From: Chaenocephalus aceratus
Lineage: Eukaryota > Chordata > Actinopteri > Perciformes > Channichthyidae
Length of the DNA stretch: 64,000 nt
Direction of reading: 5' to 3'
Assembly (NCBI GenBank): GCA_023974075.1
Contig: JAMFTG010000597.1
Coordinates: 62,001-126,000, forward strand
A program made the translations under genes and the position numbers. Positions 35,056 to 45,766 of this stretch are shown here, one piece after another; within the stretch, counting starts at the first letter, position 1, and each line of letters starts with the position of its first letter. The notes below the pieces were generated by a model that did no database searches, was not told the DNA's origin, and was given only the letters and a program-made list of their open reading frames with translations.

Positions 35056-37226
35056 TCAGTTGCTGGAGGTCCAAACGTGCATCTGTTTGGCGATCTGCAG
35101 CACGAAGACGATGTCCGGCCGCTGGTCTGGCTCCGGGTTGATGCACGTGCTGACCAGCTCCCTCAGCTGTAGGAAAGAAGAAGGGCTTCATGAGCTTAAA
35201 GGAGACGGATATTCTGCAGTTTTTTGGTCAACAGATCAGGGGCGGGTCTACCGGGGTGACAACTGCCACCCTAAAAAATAGCCTTACCACCGCAGCTGCC
35301 ACCCCAGTTGGCATCGTTGTTCTGAAAGAAAAGTTGTGGCTCATCGGACATTTATGAGAGAAAATCTCTAATGTCCGAGTGCAAGTGAATGCAGCACAAG
35401 ACGCAAGCTCGCGCCGGGGGAGGGGTTACAAGACACGAGTCTTGTAACCCCTCCCCCGGCGCGAGCTTGGAAATATGATTGGCGGTGATTTCATTTGAAC
35501 GGGAGGAGGGCGCAAAACGAGAAGCATTCGGACCCAAGTACTGAAGGAATGAGGTCTTTGCGGTCTACAATGACAGAGAAGAGACTGTCAGCTTGGCTGT
35601 ACTCAGCATTGAATCAAAATGCAGTCAGTCACTTCTTTAGTGTTTGTTCTTTCTGATGTAAAGTCCAGGTTGTAACTGTTTGCAGTGAAGTCTTGGGGCG
35701 CTGAACTGTTCCTTTGAATCCTTTGAATTTTGATACATGATATAATTACTTGTCTTTCAAATTTGAAGGAGGGTGAGCAAGCATCTTGAGGAACATTCAT
35801 CAAAAACTATAGTTTATTCAATAATAAATGAATATGTGAATCATAACAGTGATTGACAGCTGATAGGAATAATATGATTGTTAATATTATCATATTCATT
35901 CAGACAAACATCGACGAGACAGTTAATTAATGTATTCATTGCAGCAGTCTGCATAGATCTGGTTCCCCTGCTGGTCTAAGAGTGAAACCAACTCATTCAG
36001 TTATTATTAAATGATGTCTGCCACCTTATATATTTATATGTAAGGCTTTACTGATGTGCCACGATAATGTCACCTAATGATATTGAGTTAAAATATTAAT
36101 ATTGTGGCTTTCCAAGTTAACATTGATTGATAGACTGCGGTTAAATCAGCATATACTTCTGCCAGGGGACGCCACCCCTCAAAATCTCCTGCCACCCCAT
36201 GAAGATTTGTCTAGATCCGCCCCTGCATCAAATCCCACGAAAAGACGCAACAACAATGTGCTAATCGGCCCTTTAGGTTCATTCATTTCCTACAGCCAAG
36301 TAACATTTGATCAAGGGGGAGAAATTGCATTTGTTGTGTGTATTAATGATCTACCTTCTCAGAGTGATGGTCCGGAGGGAGGGGGGGGTAATCACACTTC
36401 TCGATCTTCTGGCAGAGGGAGAGCAGGTTCATCTTGTCCCCATAAAACGGACTCTGCAGCGCTGCCATCTGCAGAGTAAAGTGGAAGACCGGCTGGATGA
36501 GAGACATTCCTGGTGAAGACTGAAAACCAACACGATGCAGAAGAGGTGAGGGATCAGTCGCTGCTGACAGAGCGCAGACGTCCACTCTTTGGGGGGTTGA
36601 AAAGGAGCTTGAAGACTTGTTGTGACTTCCCAGTGACGGATGCTAGGCCCGCTACGTTTCATTATACCTGAAGAGCTCCCTTTCCATCCTCGTCTAAAGC
36701 GGGCCATACGTACTACATGTGAATACGTATTAACCTCAGCTGTAGCGGAAAAGGGTTAGGGTCCAAAGTGCTTGAATTTCACTTTGGAAAAGGTGTACAA
36801 ACCTTGAACAAACAAGTAGCAGTGTGTGTGAGCTTACCTCATACAGGAGACATCCCAGAGACCAGATGTCAGACTTCAAATTGTATCCGTTCTCGTGGAT
36901 CCTCTCCGGCGACATGTAGTAAGGAGTCCCCACTGGGAGAGAGAGAGTTAAGATGTTCAGAAAATCAATTGATCATTGCTGGAAGACGATCACAGAAAAC
37001 ACACATATCTAATGCTGGTTTTTAAATGTATACTTAGTTATTATTGTAACATCGAATCCATGTATATGAATATGTGTGTATGCGTGTCCTGTATTTACAT
37101 GTATGTTCTGTTCTTTACCCAAGGAGTGTGCCGCCGTGGTTTTGGAGCTGAAGAAGCGTCCTAATCCCAGGTCACCCAGCTTCACCTCACCTGTGGCTGT
37201 GATGAACACGTTGGCTGGCTTTATGT
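35056..37226 (-). CDS. nek6: NIMA-related kinase 6-like, four 3'-terminal coding exons (partial gene)
   Basis: Exons on the minus strand: 37,226-37,119, 36,932-36,838, 36,468-36,355 and 35,166-35,056. All introns have GT donors and AG acceptors and the phases join. The product starts [26 protein letters not shown] (catalytic-loop remainder plus DLG magnesium motif), then a split codon gives [18 protein letters not shown] (activation segment), [46 protein letters not shown], and [19 protein letters not shown]...[15 protein letters not shown]. NEK6/NEK7 are short mitotic kinases. The ending QMHVWTSSN and SLCQKIEKC fit NEK6 better than NEK7. Exons with the glycine loop, VAIK lysine and HRD aspartate are not found between here and the right edge, where repeat blocks begin. 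It may be the intact 3' end of a gene with distant exons, or a duplicated gene fragment. Confidence 0.85.
35238..36225. mobile_element. hAT-like element in the last nek6-like intron
   Basis: 988 bp. Ends CAGGGGCGGGTCTA and TAGATCCGCCCCTG, with subterminal GCCACCC/GGGTGGC-type motifs. Flanks CAACAGAT and CATCAAAT agree at 6 of 8 positions, fitting a decayed 8-bp TSD. No transposase ORF. Confidence 0.65.
35404..35469. repeat. Perfect 31-bp inverted repeat (hairpin)
   Basis: Arms 35,404-35,434 and 35,439-35,469 are exact reverse complements with a 4-base ACGA loop, GC-rich, inside the hAT-like intronic element. Confidence 0.9.
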
Positions 37227-37228
37227 CT

Positions 37229-37229
<1 letters not shown>

Positions 37230-37304
<75 letters not shown>
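37230..37304. repeat. (CA)n microsatellite at the nek6-like acceptor
   Basis: On the minus strand it forms the sequence immediately before the CAG acceptor of the 37,226 exon. On the other side it joins block C. Confidence 0.97.
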
Positions 37305-37308
<4 letters not shown>

Positions 37309-37537
37309 TGTTACGGCAAAGCTGATCAAATCATTGCAGGCTGTAGAGAAATGTACACTGGGTCAGGTTCAAATACCTTCCGTGTTTAAATATCGACTGT
37401 ACAATAAGATTAAAAGAATACAAGATGTTCTTGCTGCTGATTCCAATATGCAATTGCTGATGATCCAGAGTGAGGTTTTTCAGCTTGTACATTTATAACA
37501 GTAAATATAAGTCTGACCCCTCAGTGTCTAAGGCTCT

Positions 37538-37552
37538 CCACCAGGGGGCAGC
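37538..37552 (+). promoter_or_regulatory. CTCF-like motif (block C copy 1)
   Basis: CCACCAGGGGGCAGC, same 15-mer as in block B. Confidence 0.55.
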
Positions 37553-37805
37553 GTAACACAGGAGATCAATGCAAGTACTTTAAAGAACCACAAATAGTGG
37601 AGTTGGTTTCTTCTGCTTTCAGAAACATACTAAAGTGTGTTTGTTACCTTGGTTGCTGATTGGCTAATGGCTACACAAGCCAACAAAACGTTATGACATC
37701 ATAAAGTGGCCAAAATCTGATCAGCTCATTTTCAGACAGGTTTTTATAGAAATGGATCAAAAAGAGAGAGAATCTTTGTTCCTGAAACTTTCAGAGTCTC
37801 TTTCC

Positions 37806-38571
37806 TACAGAGGGGACACATGTTGATGTAGAAGAGACATGAAGAAGAGGGGACACATGTTGATGTAGAAGAGACATGAAGAAGAGGGGACACATGTTGA
37901 TGTAGAAGAGACATGGAGAAGAGGGGACACATGTTGATGTAGAAGAGACATGAAGAAGAGGGGACACATGTTGATGTAGAAGAGACATGGAGAAGAGGGG
38001 ACACATGTTGATGTAGAAGAGACATGGAGAAGAGGGGACACATGTGATGTAGAAGAGAATGGAGAGAGGGACACATGTTGATGTAGAAGAGACATGGAGA
38101 AGAGGGGACACATGTTGATGTAGAAGAGACATGGAGAAGAGGGGACACATGTTGATGTAGAAGAGACATGGAGAAGAGGGGACACATGTTGATGTAGAAG
38201 AGACATGAAGAAGAGGGGACACATGTTGATGTAGAAGAGACATGAAGAAGAGGGGACACATGTTGATGTAGAAGAGACATGGAGAAGAGGGGACACATGT
38301 TGATGTAGAAGAGACATGGAGAAGAGGGGACACATGTTGATGTGGAAGAGACATGAAGAAGAGGGGACACATGTTGATGTAGAAGAGACATGGAGAAGAG
38401 GGGACACATGTTGATGTGGAAGAGACATGAAGAAGAGGGGACACATGTTGATGTAGAAGAGACATGAAGAAGAGAGGACACATGTTGATGTAGAAGAGAC
38501 ATGAAGAAGACGGGACACATGTTGATGTAGAAGAGACATGAAGAAGAGGGGACACATGTTGATGTAGACCT
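37806..38571. repeat. 37-bp minisatellite, about 21 copies
   Basis: Unit centred on GGGGACACATGTTGATGTAG then AAGAGACATGAAGAAGA. Main variation is A/G in the GAAGAAG/GGAGAAG position. Units near 38,041-38,075 have short deletions. Because 37 is not a multiple of three and the unit has no stop in these frames on the minus strand, all three minus frames appear open. Confidence 0.97.
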
Positions 38572-38793
38572 GATCCACCACTACACCCCCTCCCGCAGCC
38601 AGACACCAGACACCTCAGAGACCGCACCGACCCCCCCACTTTCAAAACACTGACCAAAACACACCTCTTCAGACTGGCTTTTAATTTGTGAATTATGCTG
38701 TGTTGCTGTTTTAATATAATTTTATTTTATCATGTTTTATCAAACCACTGTAAAGCATCTTTGAGCACCTGGAAAAGCGCTTTGAAATTAAAT

Positions 38794-38824
<31 letters not shown>
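38572..38824 (+). mobile_element. LINE (CR1/L2-type) 3' end with ATT tail
   Basis: Encodes a PTFKTLTKTHLFRLAFNL-stop C-terminus (38,635-38,690), then a 3' UTR with AAAGCGCTTTGAAATTAAATG and an (ATT)n tail. The minisatellite adjoins its upstream edge. Inverted counterpart 52,665-52,985. Confidence 0.7.
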
Positions 38825-38825
<1 letters not shown>

Positions 38826-39150
38826 GAAGAGACATGGAGAAGTGGGTTTTGCCTAATAGAGAGGCGAATTCCCTCCCCTTCCTCCATGGGACCTTATTTC
38901 GGAAAAAGTATGCATTGAAGTCGATGGAGAGAGAAAGATTATCTTTTGATTCCGTTTGAATTGTGCCACGAATTACACACATGATGTTTGTCAATTTAAA
39001 ATTTTGCAAGTCAAAATTTTTAAATGTGCCGTAAAACTGTGAACTAACACATTTTTTATGTGAAGCGCTCAATGAACTACATCTCTGGTCTTGCATACGT
39101 CACCAACACCAAGATGGCCGTCACGTTAGCACATTTCACCTCTTTCAGAA
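38826..39150 (-). repeat. Dispersed repeat of unknown class (inverted fragment)
   Basis: Reverse complement of the family at 2,650-2,960 and 15,530-15,830, diverged. Confidence 0.65.
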
Positions 39151-40165
39151 TGAAAGGTCCCAATGTGTTCACTTTGATGGGCTGTCTTCTGAGTGGTTAA
39201 ACATCACTAATGGTGTTCCTCAAGGTTCTGTGTTAGGTCCACTTTTATTCTCCATATACATCAACAGTTTAGGTGAAAATGTGGATGAAGCTACTTTACA
39301 TTTCTATGCGGATGCTACCGTGATGTTCTGTGCAGGTCCCTCCATGCAGGAGGCTGGTGTTAAATTACAGGCTGTTTTTAACATTATTCAGACTCAGCTC
39401 TCTGAACTAAAGCTTCTTTTAAATGTGGATAAAACCAAGGTAATGCTCTTTTCTAAAGCTAAAAAGACTACAGACACTGCTGTGGATATTGTTACTATGC
39501 AAGGACAAGTACTCAAAGTGGTTACCTGTTATAAATACCTTGGTATCTGGCTTGATGATTGTCTTACTTTTAATCTTCAGGTCATTAATCTGCTTAAAAA
39601 GCTGAGGGTTAGGCTAGGTTTCTTTTTCAGAAACAAGTCCTGTTTCTCGCTTGAGGCCAGGAAAAGGCTCTGTGACCTTTGACCTGTGACCTATGGTGAT
39701 CTGGTCTATATGAATGCACCTGCCCATTGCCTGGTCCAGTTAGATGCTGCGTATCACAGCGCTCTGAGATTTGTTACTAACTGTAAAGCACTTACTCTTC
39801 ACTGCACCCTGTCTGCCGGGCAGGTCTGCCTTCACTTCCTGTACGGAGGCTCAGTCACTGGTTCATGTTCATCTATAAAGCCATGTTGGGTAAACTACCT
39901 TTTTATATCTGCTCTCTGATCTCTGGACGAATTGAAAGTACGTATTGCCTGAGATCTCATGATGTGGTTTTATTAAATGTGCCAAGTGCTAGGACTGTCT
40001 TAGGGAAGAAAGCTTTTAGATGTGCAGCTCCACTGACTTGGAACAGTCTGCAAACATGTTTAAAACTGAGCACTTTGGTTTCCCTGCATCACTCTGAAAC
40101 TCGGCTGGGTGCCATGCTGTCTGATACTCATGGTACCTGTCACTGTAAACTGTACATTATGTTGT
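39151..40165 (+). pseudogene. L2-type RT C-terminal half with mutated catalytic motif
   Basis: ORF 39,230-39,682 reads through [11 protein letters not shown] and FYADATVMF: the second aspartate of the YADD catalytic motif is alanine (GAT GCT at ~39,310). After a stop, the C-terminal region continues in shifted frames, with NAPAHCLVQLDAAYHSAL and, at 39,865-40,160, YKAMLGKLPFYI...APLTWNSLQTCLKLSTLVSL. It lacks motifs A and B in part. Non-functional. Confidence 0.85.
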
Positions 40166-40275
40166 CGTCCTTATTGTTGTTCTGTTGTTTCTATGTTACA
40201 TGTGTAACTAACGTCCTGCAGGTCACCCTTTGATCTCAAGGGGCTTCACCTGGTTAAATAAAGGCTACAAACAAA
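39151..40275 (+). mobile_element. 5'-truncated L2/CR1-type LINE
   Basis: Same family as the array RTs, from AAAGGTCCCAATGTGTTCAC to the GGTTAAATAAAGGCTACAAA terminus. It is independent of the array and matches the 3' half of U2 well. Confidence 0.85.
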
Positions 40276-40830
40276 TCCCATTGGCTCTGAGACGAGGGAA
40301 CCGGTAGTGGTAAAATGCTGACTCACTTCCAGGTTCTAGGACGCGCCACTCTGGCACTCTATTAAACACTAGCATTGGTCAGACTTTAATCTGAATTATA
40401 CTCAAAGAAACAAAACAGCCATAGCTGACTCTTCTCTTTATGTTCAAACCTTATCTTAACTAATCCTTTAAAAGTAATAATTAACTTCTGTTCTTGATTG
40501 AGCCTCGTCCCCTAAATCAAATAATAAGCATCAAGCATATTGTCCACATGAAGGGTGTTAGCTAAATAGAAACACCACCATTACAGGAATCCTGCGAGTT
40601 CGGTCATTAAAATGTTTTACAGAGACATGTTTTGAGAGACAGTTTCTTCGGTGTTACTGATCCGACATATTCAGTGTATCGATCATGACGAGTGCATGCA
40701 TGTGAGATTTCAGAAGGATTGCTGACTCACTGCTGACGTCTGTGTGATTTCCTTTAAGAGAAACTGATAAATGATTTATTAACAAGTCTTTATTCATTTA
40801 ACAAGCCACCTTTGATGCTTCTGGAAAATA
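40276..40830. other. No recognisable feature
   Basis: AT-rich single-copy-like sequence; no ORF or repeat signature seen. Confidence 0.4.
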
Positions 40831-41368
40831 ACTTGTTTCAGAAAAATAATTTAAATATATATTTATAATTTCAAAAAAAGCAAAAGACAGAGATTTTCAC
40901 TTTTGTCATCTTAGTTATTTTATTAACAAGAAAAACCCAAACAGTAAAAAATATACAGCATGTGGCACTCGACCAGTTAGCTTTTCTAATATATATTCAC
41001 GAAGAGAAACGGGTCCTACCCCCCACGGTCAAACCATCGAACCCCCTCGTCACTAACCGTTTGCAAATCCACCTTTGACTTCCTTTGCCCTCCTGAAATG
41101 TAAATCATGAACACACGTCTCTGTTAAACACACTCAAGACTACAAATACAACTGAACAGAGTGAAAGGCAATCAGAGAATAAGAATATATGTTTTAAATG
41201 ATTATATGATCATTTCACACGACACAGAACAACTCGTGAGAAGATGTTAAAGCGCATCCCATCGTGTTTGATTGAAGCTGATCTCTGTGCAGTGAAGACA
41301 TGAGCCATCAGCTCTGAAGGACACACGGTGAGTTTAAGAAGTACAAGAGTTCCTCGAGTGACTTCAGG
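40831..41368 (-). repeat. TRIM 3' module (diverged copy)
   Basis: Downstream flank of the TRIM fragment at 41,369-42,210 (minus strand). It matches the 47,430-48,200 (inverted) and 60,400-60,998 flanks with internal deletions. Confidence 0.75.
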
Positions 41369-42210
41369 CTATTTCAGTTTACAAAACTCAGCTGTGGCAC
41401 GAAGCCAAACTCCAGCATGCAGCGGCTGAGTGAACGTGGTCTGCACTCTGTGGAGGAGAGTCATGGTTTCAGAGACGACGCTGTAGAACAGGGGTGTCAA
41501 ACTCAATTTCATCGCGGGCCACATTAACATTATGGTTGCACTCAAAGGGCCGGTTGTAACTATAAATATACATATATAAATATATAATATATATAATGTA
41601 TTATATTACATTATTTCCTCTGAATTTGATTATTATCGGATAGGATAATAACTTAGTAATTAACTACGTCTGAAAGCAGAAGTCCAGGGCAAATAATTGT
41701 GAGTCTCTTCAGTGCATGTCACAAAACGAGATGCATTGTGGGACATGTAGTTTATGGGCAACCTGCTTCTGTAAAGTGTAACCGTATAATAAACATATTA
41801 TATTCTTTGCAAGCTCTTGCGGGCCACATGAAATGAAGTCGCGGGCCAGATTTGGCCCCCGGGCCTTGAGTTTGACACCCCTGCTGTAGAAGGACAGAAC
41901 ACCTGCTCTGTGATCCAGGTACACTCCTACTCTGGAGGACAGAGGACCTGCTCTGCTGATATTCTTGTATGCGACTGCTACATAAACTCCTCCCCCTCTC
42001 CATTCCACCTCCCAGTAACAACGTCCACTCAGACCCTCTCTACTCAGGACCTGAGGACATCCAGTGAATCTGTCTGGGTGACTGGAATACGACTGTTGGT
42101 GTGTCATGAGTGTTGCTTTTCTGCTCCCCTCAGATAATACCAGCCGTGTGCCTGCTGTGTTTGGATCCAGAGTGACTTCCTGTGAATATGTTAAGAATCC
42201 AGAAAAACCT
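41369..42210 (-). pseudogene. TRIM16-like B30.2 fragment, deleted and transposon-interrupted
   Basis: Minus strand. The B30.2 (PRY-SPRY) domain begins GFLTYSQEVTLDPNTAGTR and continues LSEGSRKATLM, SSHPDRFTGCPQVLSREGLSGRCYWEVEW and NISRAG. It then jumps to PLSSRVGVYLDHRAGVLSFYS, omitting 34 residues present in the other copies (in-frame 102-bp deletion with CCTG microhomology). A 395-bp hAT MITE (41,489-41,883) splits the next codons. The tail resumes to a TAG at 41,369-41,371. RING, B-box and coiled-coil exon sequence is absent upstream of ~42,200. A pseudogene related to TRIM-A and TRIM-B. Confidence 0.88.
41481..41891. mobile_element. 395-bp hAT MITE with perfect 8-bp TSD
   Basis: Element 41,489-41,883. 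Termini CAGGGGTGTCAAACTCA and TGAGTTTGACACCCCTG are perfect 17-bp inverted repeats. TSD CTGTAGAA at 41,481-41,488 and 41,884-41,891. AT-rich centre, no ORF. Confidence 0.93.
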
Positions 42211-42345
42211 AAGTCTACCAGCACATCTGGAGCCAGGATTTAAGGCTAAGCATCGATTTATTTCTAACCTTACCTTAGTCCTGTTTATAATTTCAGTTTC
42301 TTAAAGCACAATTACCACAGCCTCGTTAGTTCCATAAGATATGAG

Positions 42346-42412
42346 AGGGAATTGCACCACTGGCTTTCAGGTTGATACCCATCCAGTTACCCCTTGAGCT
42401 AAAGCCACCTGT
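42346..42412 (-). repeat. tRNA-like SINE head (minus)
   Basis: On the minus strand an A-box-like TAGCTCAAGGGG is followed ~40 bases later by a B-box-like GGTGCAATTCC. The body could not be bounded. Confidence 0.45.
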
Positions 42413-42740
42413 ACTGATATCAATCAAATCTTAACAGTTGGGCTTCAACGTTCATAATCGGTCAATATGTTGCTTTTCAAGGACAAAACCTGGGACAGCA
42501 TCTCAACCCGGAACTAAAGAAGCGGGAATACAGTGTTAAAAATGTAACACTTGGAGTTGTCACAGGAAAATATTAAAGCGAAGCAGACACGTACATTTGT
42601 TGAAACTTGTCCTAGTAATTGACAGTTTTCACCTTCTCTCCTCACACGTTTTACAACTTAGAAACTTCATTCAGACATCAAAACAGATAGCTCAATTACG
42701 GCTATGAGTCTTATCATTTCTGACATTAGGACCGTCAAGA

Positions 42741-42800
42741 GGCTATGGCCGACAGGTAGTGTTGATGTCTTATAGTCAGAGTGTTGTGGGTTCCAGCCCT
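42741..42800 (+). repeat. tRNA-like sequence, possible SINE head
   Basis: A-box-like TGGCCGACAGG and B-box-like GGTTCCAGCCC. No intact cloverleaf, so not called as a tRNA gene. Confidence 0.4.
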
Positions 42801-42947
42801 GCATTCATCACACACACTTTTGGTAGTAGGACATAAAGCAATACAAATTTTGAGACAAATGTTCTTTAACAATATCTTTGTGTCGCCTTGTAACCCTAAT
42901 GAACGTAGAAGCCAATCCTGTACAATTTGACTGGAATATGTCGTGGT

Positions 42948-43012
42948 GTCTTTGGCTCAAGGGGTAAATGGATGCCTATCAACCAGAGGGCTGCTGGTTC
43001 TTCTCCCAGCAT
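42948..43012 (+). repeat. tRNA-like SINE head (plus)
   Basis: TGGCTCAAGGGG then GGTTCTTCTCC, related in sequence to the inverted one at 42,346-42,412. Confidence 0.45.
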
Positions 43013-43440
43013 GGCAAAGTGAAATGTGGTGGGAGGCAAGATGGCATGTGTGGGCAAAATGGTGAAGATCGCGTGAGTTAGGAATACAGAGTACACGCCC
43101 ACTTCTCCACAAATACAAAAGATGCAGCGCTTGACAATGATACCATTCAATAAAAAGTACAATAGATAAAAAAATGAAGGCATAAACAATCTGGGTCTGC
43201 AATATATTTATTATATCCGCACAGAGTTCATGTATTGTGTGTGATAAGGCTCTGTTCAGTAAATACAGACATTGTTTAACATATTCTTTTACGTTATTAC
43301 CTCAAAAGGACTTTCACAGCATCACATCCTCGGTCCTCGACGTGCATTTAGAGAAATGAGATGTCCTTCAACATGGCTGAAATCCATTTCCGGGTCACTA
43401 CCGGAGGACCGAGGAGTCGAGGAGTCGAGGAGGGGAAATT
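43013..43440. other. No recognisable gene
   Basis: Short GAGGAGTCGAGGAGTCGAGG direct repeat near 43,410-43,432. Otherwise nothing identified. Confidence 0.35.
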
Positions 43441-43660
43441 AGAGAAATGAGAAAGGCCCTATAGGAGTAACGTGCTGCAGCTTCAAAAACGATGAATCAT
43501 ATTAACAGCAATGCACCCAAACACATGCATATGAAGAGGAATCTACACCAACCTGACGAAACATGAGCAGGCTTTACCAAAAGAGCTACGTTAGCTAAAA
43601 ATAAATAAAATAAAATCTGAATTCATCTGATTTTTCTTAATCCTACAAATAAATAAAATA
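43441..43660. repeat. Diverged block-B fragment
   Basis: Related to 31,560-31,765 and 58,610-58,820 (AACAGCAATGC.CCCAAACAC, ATTCATCTGATTTTTCTTAA), but with more substitutions and a small insertion. An older copy of the family. Confidence 0.7.
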
Positions 43661-44473
43661 TTGTAGTGATCACTGGTAGACATAATTCACCACAGAACTG
43701 TGGGGTGGTATTGTTTCCGCACGGGCATATGTGTTGCTCTCTATATATATTGTGTGCCCTCCTGGTCCGGGGGAGCATGCCCCCGGACCCCCCTAGAGGA
43801 GGTAAGGTACCCCCCTCACTTAAATCATGTTCAAATGGATAGGATACTAAATACAGTTGCACACATCTTGTGTCCATATCTTTCTGTTTTGGTGGTCATG
43901 CCACAACCGTGCATGCGCGAGTCATAGTGAGTGTCTGCATTTGAGGGGGGGCACCAGCTATAATCTTGCCCAGGGCAGCAAATTGCTCAGGGCCGTCCCT
44001 GCCCGGGGTACTAATTCCGGTCCGGATGTCTGTTTTCTTTTTATTAGTTTTGTATATGGTTTCATAATTTCACAATGCCCTGAGATGTAATTCATTTAAT
44101 AATCACTAACTTATCAATACTGATTATTTCTTTTGAGTGATGAATCAGAATTCTTACTTAGATTAGACATTATATTTTTCTATTAGTGTTTTATTTCCAT
44201 ATCAGAAGGTAGCCAGGGCCGGTCATTAAAGGAGGCGATCCAGGAAGCCTTCGCTCTCTCAGACCTGCTGCTGACTCCAGAGCCTCTTTGTGGTCCCTGA
44301 GAGATTTGGACATTATTCTGTCTTCTTGTTTTTAGTATTGTTGAATGTGTGTGTGGTGGGAGGGGGAGGATTTGGGTAAGTTTGGGGTACCCTCTACCTC
44401 TCCTCACTGAGGTAAACTCTGATAGACACACTGTAGATTGTTGCCACCCTGTATTTGTTTTGTCTCCTTGTTA
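43661..44473. other. Transposon-derived debris, no gene
   Basis: Contains GGGGGGCACCAGC..CCAGGGCAGC..CAGGGCCGTCCCTG near 43,945-44,000 and CAGGGCCGGTC near 44,215, similar to termini of CAGGGCCGGCCC-type DNA transposons. Boundaries unclear. Confidence 0.35.
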
Positions 44474-44689
44474 GTAGAACAGATAGTGAGGGCTTTTTCT
44501 TTGAGTTTTGTTATATTCATTTATTTTATTTGGCACAATCTTCTTTGTCTCCTCACTTAAATAACATTTGTTGGCATTTTCTTTGGTGTAAATAAATAAA
44601 CTTGTGTTCACTTTCACCCTGACTGTTGTGTGTTACTGTCTCCATTTCCCCTACACTTTATTAGGTATGGAAAAGACACACATATACAC

Positions 44690-45386
44690 ATATAGATACG
44701 ATTCTGAAAAGGGCCATAATGCATAAGGAGTACTTTTACTTTTGGTACTTTAAGTATATTTTGATAGCAATGCTTTTGTACTTTTACTTGTAACAGAGTA
44801 TTTTTACCCCCTAGTATTTCTACTTTTGCTTCAGTAGAATATCTATCTAGAGATTTTTCATTTATTCTTTATATATTCTATTGTATTGCTTGGAGGGGGG
44901 GGGCACCAAATCATAATCTGGCCTAGGGCACCAAAATGTCTAGGGCCGGCCCTGTACGCTGCTATATACTTCCACTGCGCTACATTTTAAAAGACAGTAT
45001 TGTACTTTTGAATCCACTGCATTCATTTCACAGCTTTTACTAGTTAGATATAGATTAGTAAATAATTCAAAAATATAAATCAATTATTAAATACACTTTG
45101 ACAGATATTTATAGGATGAGATATCCAGCAGCAAGACATCAAGTTATTCAAATCAGCTCTTCATTTACTAACTGTGATAGCACACACCAATAATCATTAT
45201 AGTAACTCAATATATATATACGATTCTGAAAAGGACCATAATGCATAAGGAGTACTTTTACTTTTGGTACTTTAAGTATATTTTGATAGCAATGCGTTTG
45301 TACTTTTACTTGTAACAGAGTATTTTTACCCCGTAGTATTTCTACTTTTGCTTCAGTAGAATATCTGAATACTTCTTACACCACTG
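44690..45386. mobile_element. MITE fragments with CAGTGGTGTAAGAAGTA terminus
   Basis: Two same-orientation copies of a ~170-bp sequence (44,690-44,853 and 45,221-45,386). The second ends TACTTCTTACACCACTG, a terminus common in fish MITEs. Between them at ~44,893-44,953 lies a GGGCCGGCCCTG-ended DNA-transposon terminus. Confidence 0.55.
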
Positions 45387-45766
45387 CCACCATGAGTGTG
45401 GAGCTGTGTGCTACAAAAGCCTGATTTTAAAATAAATGTTGTTATTATAAGCAGGTTGTGAGCGAGGCTCCGTTTGTAAATGAGGAAACAGTTCAGAGCG
45501 TCTGCTCCTTCTCCTGGAACGAGTCAGAGTCTGATGAGCCCTCCCTCTTCTTCCTGCTCTCAGACACAGCCAGCTCCACTCTGTACTTCCTGGTTCCTCC
45601 CCTTCAGATCCACACTGAGGAGGAGGGGCGTAACCAACATGTGGGTAAAGCACGAGAGCTGATAGGCCACATTCACTGCTTACACACATGCTGTTCAGAT
45701 CACAGCTCACATAGTTTCAGCTCTCAGGAAGTGAAACTCAGACACTCGCTGCCACTGAGAGGTGAG

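Larger units (their letters stand above)
37305..38825. repeat. Block C, copy 1
   Basis: Inverted repeat of 52,665-54,333. Its first ~260 bases are a diverged relative of the start of block B. Confidence 0.9.

Noticed and set aside
34811..35191. 126-codon minus-strand ORF
   Set aside because: Wrong frame over the last nek6-like exon. The correct frame is [13 protein letters not shown]...SSN.
37806..38571. CRISPR-like array
   Set aside because: Units are contiguous with no unique spacers, and the context is vertebrate. It is a minisatellite.
37744..38657. 258-288-codon ORFs (and 268-352 codons at 52,823-53,894)
   Set aside because: They are three-frame readings of the 37-bp minisatellite, with no start context, domains or flanking coding sequence.
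42741..42800. tRNA gene
   Set aside because: Box A and box B are present, but the arms do not pair into a cloverleaf. More likely a SINE head.
45458..45766. N-terminal extension of TRIM-A (103 codons) and of TRIM-B (116 codons)
   Set aside because: TRIM proteins normally start just before the RING. The TRIM-B extension contains a CA repeat translation. Treated as 5' UTR.
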